Below, piece by piece: positions 35,857 to 64,000 of a stretch of DNA of 64,000 nt. Below the pieces are notes generated by a model that saw only the letters and a program-made list of their open reading frames with translations, did no database searches and was not told where the DNA came from. The stretch is taken from assembly GCA_963978905.1 (NCBI GenBank), contig OZ022258.1, forward strand, positions 33,355,282 to 33,419,281. Reading direction: 5' to 3'. The stretch is from Trichostrongylus colubriformis. Its lineage: Eukaryota; Nematoda; Chromadorea; Rhabditida; Trichostrongylidae. Position numbers and translations under genes: made by a program. How positions within the stretch are numbered: position 1 is the first letter of the stretch; each line of letters opens with the position of its first letter.

Positions 35857-36589
35857 TAGTTCCTTACTGTATGGTGTCTCTGATACTTCCAGATATCTTC
35901 AACAAGTAAAGGTTTGTGGCTTGAAAAAAAACTATTTATTCAGCAGGATGTTTATGATTAGTTGATTGTGTCTTTTATGTCGGCGGTTCGATCATTCTGT
36001 CATTGCTTCCAAGTTTCGTGTTTCAAGCAATTTTCCTGATAAATCACGTCACCCTAGCTTGATTACCTACTTTATAAAAGCGATTGAGTGCTTGTGTTGG
36101 TGTGTGTGACTATCTGCCACTTTTACTCAGAATTCACTAGCGTTCAAGCTATGACAGGTCTGAATGTTCGGAAGTGGTGCGGCAGATGATATCAAGACAT
36201 CAGTAGCTGTGAGCGAAACTGATAACAACGGATGAGAGCTGATAAAGAAGGATGGAGGAAAGCTGTCAAGTCCATTGAACTACTAACATCGGCCTTGAAA
36301 GTTTTTGAAAAAAAAGCAAAATTCGAGCCATCATTGTAGATGCTCGAATTTCTTAGGCACCATCCTATAGCCATTGTTCCTATGCATCCTATCTGCTAAC
36401 AAATCACAGCTTGGATGAACACATGAGACCACGGAGTATAATTCAAAAGATGTGCCGGACAAGCCGAAAAGTGGCATAGTAGTGAGTCAATAAGCTCAGT
36501 ACATACTATGAAGCCTTACTCAGTTACTAGGTACGCATAATCTTTATCGCTTATCATGACCTTTCTAATCAGAGCCGTATCCATAGATG

Positions 36590-55762
<19,173 letters not shown>

Positions 55763-56740
55763 CTATGATTCAAAAAAGAGGGAACAATGAGTGCAGCTGT
55801 CACAGGGATGCTGAGTTATGGGCAGAATGCTCACTTTTAGAAGGGACACGAGGCCCGTGTTTCTGTGCAGCATGCTTATCCCTTCCACTACCGTACGAAG
55901 TCGAACACTGCGCACAACTCAGCTTCTCTGTGAATAGATTGCACATCGGCCGCTTCGTATTCCTCCCCTTTTTTCAATCAGCATCAGCTGTGAAATGGTG
56001 GAAAAATTCAATGACGACAACTAACCTACATCAACGACAAAATCGGTGGCTGGAATCCGGCCGAACATATTGAAGGCATCCAACCTTGCAATCTGGACAG
56101 AATCCGTCGGCACAGCAAATGACATGAAAAGGCGGAAGAAGCGCGATTTTTGCTGTTTCACTCCCTTCAATACACTTCATTTGTCTTTATAAAGGAAACT
56201 GTCTGTAAAACAGTTAAAGACACCGGGAGGATGGCAAGTTTACGGTATGGATTACGGTGGCTTGCAGTTGCCGCAATGCACACGACACACGTCGATAGTG
56301 AATTCACCAGTTTTTAATTGTAATCACACTTTTTTCTTACGCTTTCGCTTATTCTTCATTGAATTGTTTTACTTGTCTGTTACTGTATGTTGTTTCACTA
56401 ATTTCACATCACCGCGAATGAATGAAATATACTCTACAAGACAACAAATGACATCTCACAACGGACAACTCGGAGACAGCGTGTGCAGTTCGAAGTGATG
56501 CGAATACACATCACAGCGTCGCGCTTTTAAATCGGGATTTTTCCACGATCACCCAAATGTTCATTACAAAATGATCATTTCTCTTTGTATCACCCTCTTT
56601 CATCGGATCCCTTCCGGTTCCTTTAAACATCTTTTCCGAACAGAAAATCGTCTTTTGGGAATGAGTGAGCATAGATTATGTATAAGAGGAGGTAGGAGGT
56701 GCATAATACAAGGTTGAAAAGGTCAGCGGCACACTATTGA

Positions 56741-57085
56741 AGGCACAAAACGCGATAATCACGTTAGTGGCTTACTTTCTTGGAGCAAGTAGGTCTTTGG
56801 ATAACTGCTCAGGCTACACCATTGTTGCGGCTGCACGGTGCACCCCTGTGGTGTTGTGCCTCCTTGAACACAGCTAAGCCTCACCCAACCAAATCACACG
56901 TGGCCTCAGATGACAGATTTCCAATGGGTTTTTCTCAGAAAAAATCTATCATAAGAGAAGATAATCCGAAGAAACAGCCATTCCGACGATGGAGGCAACT
57001 TCCACGTTGGGACTTTGTTCATCTAAGGCTAGGTGTTATTTGGATGGATGTGCATGGTTCGGTTGTGATCAAGCAGGGGGTATCC
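56741..57085 (+). mobile_element. Truncated AGGCACA element
   Basis: It starts AGGCACAAAACGCGATAATC after TTGA. Boxes tgctcaggctacacca, ttgttgcggctgcacggtgc and caacttccacgttgg match 8819-9105 and 42036-42497. The right end is not found. Confidence 0.6.
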
Positions 57086-59017
57086 AGCCTCACGTAGAAA
57101 TTTCGCTTTGAAGTGTCGCACTCGCGGCGCTGTCAGCACTAGCCGTGGTCGGTTGTAATTCCACACAGGACGCAAGGGGATGAATTCGGACAGATCGGGT
57201 CGGCAACATTTTTGATCCGGTTTTTTTTCTATAAACTAGAGCGCTATGTCGCTTCATGCTCACATCCCCGCAGGCCTCACGCCGAAATCGATGGAGACCA
57301 ACGATGGGCTGTGTCATCATTGAACCCCAGATCACTGGGACCCGCTTACTGGTATCATAACATCCTATCGCCATGGTGTACCCTACCAGAGGTTGTTGTC
57401 CATGATGAGTTACCATCAACGGTTTAGGTTGTGAAAATTTTACTTGAGCAAAAGTACGGTGAGGTGCGTGAAGTCGTTGAAGCAAATGAGCGCGAAGTGC
57501 ATTTAGAAACCTTATGAAATTTCAAAAACATCATGAGCTCCATCCCGATGAGCACGCACCGTAATAGAAGAGGATCCTGTGCACCCACTCAGCAGCATAT
57601 GAAAGAAAAAGAATTGATATAATAGAGGAATACAAAGAAACACGAACTCAGGCGCCAATGATCCTGGGACACCCTGTATAACCTCACTGCGATAGCACCA
57701 TTAGTTCTATGTGATCAACACTAAGCTTTTTTGCGCTTAACGAGACACGGACGTGTGAGCGCAGTGCAGGGAAGAGCCGATGCGGCGTCGCGGATAGACA
57801 CACGCGACGTTCTCACGATAGGCGTGAAGAATCAAAGCCACGAATACCACGCCGCCGGTTGAGATGTAAGTGTTCCGACCAGTGTTACGACAGATCAGGT
57901 CACCACTACTCGTGACGGACAATCCACTGAAGTAGCTTCCACCTATTCCATATATCTTATCTGCTACTAACTGAAAACTGTATATAATGGAAAATGTCAC
58001 GTCTCTAACAACCACTCCAGAAACAAGGCATAGGACATCTCATCCTTCTAGGACCCCAAGAATAAGGCGCCCCTAGCTTGCACCTACCGCATCGCCAACC
58101 GGATACCGCAACACTAATTTTGCGCTCTTCTGGCTTGCATCCACAATCCTGGCATACATCGCATAATTATTCTTGTTCAACTAGCAGATTAACGGCGTCA
58201 GTAAAAATTGCAGCTCAATCTTTCGCACACCCATGACGTGTTCTATGTGTATATTTACCCATGTTTCTATTTACATGACCCCGTTGGATTTGAAATGTTA
58301 CCGCCTAATACAAACAAAACAAAACAGAATTGTAAAGGTCAGAATGCTAGAATACGGTGGTTTATATTCTCAAAGATGCACAACGCATTCGTTACTAATC
58401 AGAATTTCTCAGGCATTACTAGACATATAGGGCTGCCTAAGTAGTGTAAAGCGGTGACACACAACTTTGTCCTTTCATCACTTTATCTACCCTTTTTATC
58501 AAAAATTCTATGTAAACACTACTCCGTTCCGTCTTTCTGATTTCAGATCCCGAGAAGATACGATGGGACGAAACACTGGAAGGAAGCCAATAAAGGACCG
58601 AGCATGCAGGCTTGAGGAGGGAAGAGGACGTCAAGGACTTGCCAACATCGGGAGTCTACCGATACAGTTATCATCTCCACGTCGTTGTGATCTCTCATCC
58701 CCGATATCATGTCCTGTATCAATGTATTCTCTATGTTTACCGTGATGTCTTTGTTGTACTTTGTCATGCCAGTTGAAGGTAAAGTTGTTAAGTGCACTTC
58801 GGGTCCTGTATAGCCTAGCTAGTTACTAAGGAACGGCCGACCGAAAACGACGGCGGCACCCTTTCTACATACTGCAGTGAGTTGCATGGATCAACCGTTA
58901 ATTGAGAAAGATTTTTATTCAGATATTTTAGTGTGACCCCGGTTAAAGATGTTTGCGTGCATGGAATATCTAGTTTGCTGGACGAGTCAATTCCCGCGCT
59001 CCACGGAGAGTGGAGTT
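57086..59017. other. Intergenic upstream of prx-6, may hide its first exon
   Basis: The missing N-terminal exon(s) of prx-6 should lie here or at 55763-56740. A minus-strand frame at 58543-58797 has a plausible composition (NKDITVNIENTLIQDM) but no matching splice phase. Confidence 0.35.
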
Positions 59018-59467
59018 ATGTCGTTTGGAGCGGCCCTTGCAGCTAATTTTCCATTGGGGCGCGTGGACCTTTGCTCACCGTTGGAGGCGTGTCCTTCGCC
59101 GCCTGGGCTCTCCCAGATATGCCTACTTCTTAACACGTTGGCGACCGCGCGTTTTTTCACGTGTCTGCCACGTGGGACATCGCGCGCTCGCCTATGCCGA
59201 GAATTGCGCCCTAGCATTAGCCTCAGCATTAGGATTTTTGATAATGCCTTTCCAAACCTGCTGACTTTCGCGCGTTTCTTGAGCGCTAATACAAAGTAGT
59301 GAGCGCTGCGAAACTTTAGATACCCCTCGAGAACTTGAAAAAGGGATTACTGCATGGTAGTGATGGGAAGTGCTTAACTAGGTGATGGGCATTTTAAAAA
59401 AGTCGACTTCTCGCGAGTATAAGTATCTTGACTAAGAATTGACTGGCCACAAATCTCCTAACTGACT

Positions 59468-59596
59468 ATGGATTCCTGCGACAACTTCGCAGAGCTGAAT
59501 GCTAGTTTCAACGGTCTGTTGATCGACAGCGATGATAACACACCTGTGCTGGATGACGATACAAAGCATGAAAGAAAACTTGTTGAAAAGATATAA
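59468..59596 (+). pseudogene. 42-codon acidic ORF, possibly a transposase N-terminus
   Basis: It reads MDSCDNFAELNASFNGLLID, then SDDNTPVLDDDTKHERK, and a stop. Acidic Ser/Asp-rich N-termini are common in piggyBac-type transposases, and TTAACCCTAG follows 11 bp later. No catalytic part is present. Assignment is inference from context. Confidence 0.35.
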
Positions 59597-59684
59597 GTAT
59601 ACCGTGTTAACCCTAGATACCCTTGTGCATGTTGATCAAAATTAACTATTTGTGGATTTCAAATCAATTGAAAAAGGTAGTTCA

Positions 59685-59718
59685 CTGTGTTGCGTCCCAC
59701 CATTGGGACGCAACACAG
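59685..59718. repeat. 15-bp stem hairpin
   Basis: CTGTGTTGCGTCCCA, loop CCAT, then TGGGACGCAACACAG. Direct repeats of the tgggacgcaa/gcgtcccac unit continue to 59800. Confidence 0.88.
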
Positions 59719-60531
59719 GAAACGTGGCAGACAACGTGCGTCCCACGGGGCAGAAAACGTGCGTACCAGCATTGGGACGCAATGTCGCCAACGTGTTAAA
59801 GGAGGAGCTTTGGCAGCGCCCACTGGAAAATCAGCTGCAAGGGTTGCGCCAAATGACCGTCTCCCCGGAGAGTGCTGCCTTTACTGGCCACCCTAGAGGG
59901 CAAATTCAGCTGATCAAGGAATATGAATGCACAGTCGCAAGGTAGTGCAACTGTATAGTAAGTATGAAATGAAACGCTCTAAAGCCGGAGAGCTAGGCAT
60001 ACTTCTCAGATCGAGGACGTGCCTTGGCCCCCTCTGCATGACTGGAAGGTGTAATGCAGACGGCGAGGGCAATCAAGCCACACAAATGTGAACGTGGCTC
60101 CGCCATCCACAACCAAAACACAACGGAACAAAATCGCAATAAAGTTGGAAAGGCACGCTTTATAACGCCAAATTCGCCACGAATCATCTTCAACACTGAC
60201 CGCTTTATTAATTAAGAAGATCTTTTCTCAGATCTAATTTCCCTTAATACTTCTAGCGATGTTCCGACTAGTTTAAAATGTCTGATACAATGTAGACCCG
60301 AGAAATCTTTTTTCCAGATGATATATCTCGCAATGTTTCTACTGTCAAAGAGTTTGGCGGTGGTCACGATAGCTACCAAATTCACGTCACCAGGGAATCT
60401 CTTTAGTAATTTCCCAGATTGCAATGCTCAAACTTGCTTTATTCGACCTTCTATGACAACAGCATGTGGGTCTTACCACTATGAACTCATGTAAAATTCA
60501 CCATCGTACCTTTGCGGCAAATCTGACTTAA

Positions 60532-61070
60532 AGACAGTGTTCGCGATAATATGGGTGACAGGGAACGCCAAAAGAAGGCATGCACTTTAAAATTACGGGG
60601 CTGAAAGGCCGATCTATGGCGAAATCCCCCGCAAAAGGCGCCCCCTTCAGCTGTGGCGGAGGCGGCCTCGTCAGGGCAAGCCGCCTTGGACAAGGGCAGC
60701 CCGCCTCCTAGCGACGTGATTAGTGGGTGGTCAAGGTATAGTTGGTCAAGGAAATCGGCAGGACTGAAAGTATCGCATCGCGCTTTCTCACTTTTAGCTT
60801 GAAGCCACCGCATGAAAATAGATGCTGTCGCATTTCCGAACATCCCTTCATGATTACGTCTCGGTAGTGCCAGTGGAAAACCTATGCGGACTACCCGCGT
60901 CTTGACGGAAAGGTCGTCCGCGCCTAGAACCAACGGTGAGAAGAGGTCCTACTTCTCGAGTTTTTGGCCATTTCCATCCGTTTTTTCTCCACCGTCCTGT
61001 TACTAGACATCTCGGCTTTCATATTCACTACTTCCTTAACTTTTCATCCGGATTTTCGCGAAAGCTGCCT
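60532..61070 (+). mobile_element. AGACAGTG..CTGCCT TTAA-type element, short form, 539 bp
   Basis: Intact TTAA on both sides (60528-60531, 61071-61074). The ends AGACAGTGTTCGCGATAAT and AAGCTGCCT are imperfect inverse copies. It contains ggcggaggcggcctcg as in the long forms and the same 3' half as 30265-30795. Confidence 0.78.
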
Positions 61071-62364
61071 TTAAGCATAACCGTAGATGACTTGCAATGC
61101 AGAAGTTGTTCAGTAGACTGGGAAAATGGCAAAAATTCTTACCTGCCATGTTTGGTAGTTGACAGTTAAACACACTATCTGGCCATGGATTAAGCCTTTG
61201 TTCAAGCATGTGAAGGGATGAACGAATACAAGTCTGAAATATTTATTTTCGGGTAACCAAAATTGCGTGTGAACTGATGCCTATTGCAGAAAAGGAGGAT
61301 CGCACAAATGCTAAAGACAACGAGAAGGGGTATACGGGTACACTTGCACTTCGTTCAGTTTGCGCAAATGCACACACGACTTCTCATCTGGGTGTTGTGT
61401 GTAAATACATTAAAGGAACCGGAAGGGGGTCCGAAACAAGAGAAACATACAAAGAAATGAGCCTTTCGTAACGAACGCAGAAGGTTAGAAGCGATAATCG
61501 GTGAAAAAACCCGAACTCAAAAGTGCATCGCTGCGGTGTGTATTCGCGCCTCATTCGCATCATCGCACTGGCGTTCCGAGATGTCCGCTGTAGGAAACGG
61601 CCGCGGGCCAACTTTAGTTGTAGCAGCTGACTCCCAGCGTAGTGGAGCGGCCATTCCCAACTACATTAACATTCATGTAAGTCATCTAGAAACAATATAA
61701 GAAAGAACAAAGGAGAAGGTAAAAGGAATGAACAACTTTATAATGGAAACATCTTTTCTTGGCACCATGCCAAGGCGTCAAATTGGCGAGTTTGTTCAAT
61801 GGCGGCCACTTGAACTCGTCCACACTACGTCTGTTCTACCGTAAGCCAAAATTACTCCCTTACGGTGTCTTTAAATCTTTGGTTCATAAACACGTTTTCC
61901 TTACTTTGTCGCTTATTCTCCCTTTCATTGTTTCACTTGCATGTTGCTGTTTATTGTTTCACTTGTTCAACATCATCAGCGTCGGGTTTTCCTGCCCTCC
62001 GTCAGCAGACAACTTAGCCACTGAAGCGTTCAGTTCGGGGTGGAGCTCTCTGCGATCGCAATAGCGCCCAAATGCGTGTGTTTCACTTCGAGTTGCCTTC
62101 AAGGCTACCAAGTGACCCTTTTTGCTAAATGTTCACGGCATCTAAAACTCACCCGCACTCTTCAGATTCTCTTCGAATCACCGAAATACGTCGTCCACCA
62201 AAAAGAAGCTTACGAATAGATTTCGGTCCTATGTGACAAAGAATTATCCGAAACAAGTAGCCCGTCACGGGCCTACAAACCATGTGGATCTGAAATGAGC
62301 GAAACAGCAATGCATTGCGAAAACTCAAGATTGCACCGTGCAGTTTTCAGACGCGAAAGTGTAA
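61071..62364. other. Intergenic, nothing recognised
   Basis: No repeat or gene signal apart from short frames. Confidence 0.4.
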
Positions 62365-62714
62365 ATGAAGAACAAGAGGCCGTGTTTGTTGAGCTGTTAC
62401 ACTTGTAATGCCCAGCTAAGGAACTGCGACGGCCTCATTCATGCACTACGTCATACCAGTAAACTTTTTCTTGTGAAAGAAATAGAGTGTAAAATATGAG
62501 TAATTATCCAAATCTTGGAGAGAGGGGCTCCTGGCTGGCTGAAACCATCAGTCAACAAAAAGAGTTCGATCCGTGAAAAGTGACTACCCACCCTGAACAA
62601 ATTCTTTGTATTTTGCTTATTGCAGCTACGCGAAGGCAGATGTTCGATTCAAGATGGAAACCGGATGCGTGGAACTATGAAATCAAACGAGAAATGCTTT
62701 CGCGTAAGGAACAG
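62365..62714 (+). CDS. Possible 5' end of a gene running off the window, unknown product
   Basis: Two pieces fit by phase. Exon 62365-62458 starts with ATG (MKNKRPCLLSCYTCNAQLRN) 17 nt after a ttttcag that could be a trans-splice or splice acceptor, and ends at gtaaac. Exon 62626-62714 follows a attgcag acceptor and ends at gtcagt in phase 0, reading TRRQMFDSRWKPDAWNYEIK then REMLSRKEQ. The second exon has the residue make-up of real protein (Trp, Asp, Lys, Glu). No further exon could be placed before 64000. I do not recognise the family, and the first exon is weaker than the second. Confidence 0.35.
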
Positions 62715-63120
62715 GTCAGTGGACGTGAAGATGGCAGACCGAAGTGCGCAGCGTATCAGTCGATAACAGGCACAACTCGCCACAATGGTTGGCCCGGGTC
62801 GAGGTTTGCCGCAAGATGCGAGAATGGAGTAGAAGTGTTGAACAGAGTCAGTTTCGAATGAAAAAATGAAACGAGACCATAGAGGGGAACCGTAGGCCTT
62901 CCGAATTTTACTAGTTTTCTGCCAAGATCACCATGGTCACGTGTCATTGATTAAGAGAACGATTTCAGTGCTTGCACACCTCCATGGAGATAATTGAACA
63001 ATCTCACTGATAATTAGAATATAACCGCCTTTGTCCTATCTTATGAGAGACATCATGTCCGCTTTCGAGCCTCTTGCTCTTTTGGGGAGTCACTCGCAGG
63101 AATATCCATATACTTCAAAA

Positions 63121-63134
63121 GGGGGGGGGGGGGG
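63121..63134 (+). repeat. Poly-G tract (14 G)
   Basis: Uninterrupted run of 14 G. Other runs are 12 C at 15728-15739 and 11 G at 47313-47323. Confidence 0.95.
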
Positions 63135-63544
63135 ACGCTGGAGCCTATAGGTCCCATTACCATTTCGGAAAAACTATTTACAGTAGAAGACTATTTTCAT
63201 CATAATTTACCTTGAGACAAATCAGGGTAGGAGTAAATGCTATAATAAGAGTCAGAAAATTTCGGAAAGGAGCCATCTTTTCCCATAAACTATCGATTTG
63301 GATGCCCGGGCCAAAGAATATCCGCGTTACCCACCCAAACTTTCCGTTCTTACGGGTATACGAACCGACTCGTCTGGGAGGATAAAGCAATATTGTAACT
63401 GGCTAGCTATCGAGTCATTGGATAGGCCGAATTGTAAGCAACTGCCACTACACTTCTTCATGGCCCATCCTAAACAGGAACAGGTTTGCACCAATTTGAA
63501 TTCTCCTACTCTACATGAGAATGGTGAGCTTCAGCAAAATCATG

Positions 63545-63783
63545 TGCCTGCCGCCGACTACGGCGGCACTTTGGTGACGCGCTCCGCCTGTAAAATGCTC
63601 GGTCCAACCACACGCGAGAGCGACGATTTCGAATTCGACTCTTAGCATACTGAAGTTCGAGCCTTGGCATCACTGTGAAATCATGCCAAGATCCGCGTTT
63701 GAATTCTGGCCACGATCATGATACTGTAGCGAGGTTTGCCACCGGTGCCGACGTCGGTGCGCAAAGTAAGGACGCGAACTCAC
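63545..63783. repeat. Partial GCCGCGTTCATAC element
   Basis: gatttcgaattcgactctta, gccttggcat/atgccaagat and cggtgcgcaaagtaaggacgcg follow the order in 32708-33117. Confidence 0.55.
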
Positions 63784-64000
63784 GTAGAGTACAGTGACTT
63801 TCACAGAAGGTGCTCTTCTCCTCTCACATATTGTAAGAGGCTCGGAATCAAAATCTAGGCAAAAAGACTCCTCCAAGGCGGGGACGTCAGCTGCTCACAG
63901 CTTGGCTCACGAAATTAATTAGACCTCAAGTTTCCGAGGAGCTTTACCTTTTCACCCTTTTTAGGAAGATTGCCAAGTGAAAGTGAAGTGAAACAGAGTA

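Larger units (their letters stand above)
59018..59867. repeat. Foldback with piggyBac-like features
   Basis: 59030-59145 and 59785-59867 are inverse copies (agctaattttccattggggc, ttaacacgttggcga and complements). Between them are a small ORF at 59468-59596, TTAACCCTAGATACCC at 59607, and a hairpin at 59685-59718. Confidence 0.55.

Noticed and set aside
56050..56080. MFGRIPATDFVVDV as the prx-6 start
   Set aside because: A possible trans-splice acceptor precedes it, but the exon ends in phase 1 while the next known exon starts in phase 0.
60487..60933. 148-codon minus-strand frame
   Set aside because: It lies within a TTAA-type element; related copies at 20464, 30265 and 31751 do not conserve it.

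Overview
The window looks like a piece of a strongylid (hookworm-type) nematode genome. Genes are sparse, introns are long, several transposon families are nested in one another, and the one gene that can be read with confidence has nematode-style splice sites. This assignment is inference from gene structure and repeat style; no species marker is visible.

The only secure protein-coding gene is on the minus strand. It is peroxisome biogenesis factor 6 (prx-6/PEX6), running from at least 55762 down to a stop at 36590. I could chain 15 coding exons (1956 nt, 651 residues plus stop) whose splice phases all agree. The product holds the PEX6 N-domain end, a degenerate first AAA+ domain and an intact second AAA+ domain with Walker A, Walker B and arginine-finger region. 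The first N-terminal exon(s) were not identified. The gene is spread over more than 19 kb because its introns are filled with transposons. One D1 exon also has a decayed partial tandem duplicate, and a mariner element sits inside that duplicate.

Layout. 229-7497 is a giant inverted repeat (foldback) with about 140-bp tandem repeats in its arms, carrying a 5'-truncated RTE retrotransposon and a 700-bp hAT-like element. 8467-9734 is a cluster of TTAA-flanked miniature elements. 10404-10987 is a Harbinger-like element with an expanded GCGCC minisatellite. 12860-13340 holds an RTE relic. 16086-16279 is a likely orphan exon for a small cysteine-rich (three-finger type) domain. 17320-18893 and 34307-35856 are two dead Tc1-like transposons with IR/DR ends. 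20464-32422 has further TTAA elements and unannotated DNA. 36590-55762 is prx-6 with its transposon-filled introns. 56741-61070 has more TTAA and piggyBac-like remnants. 62365-62714 may be the start of another gene on the plus strand that continues off the window.

Most of the window is therefore a repeat landscape around one housekeeping gene. I see no operon, no CRISPR array, no rRNA and no intact tRNA. I did not find a convincing new biochemical system. The most unusual things are the architectures of the repeats and their interaction with prx-6.
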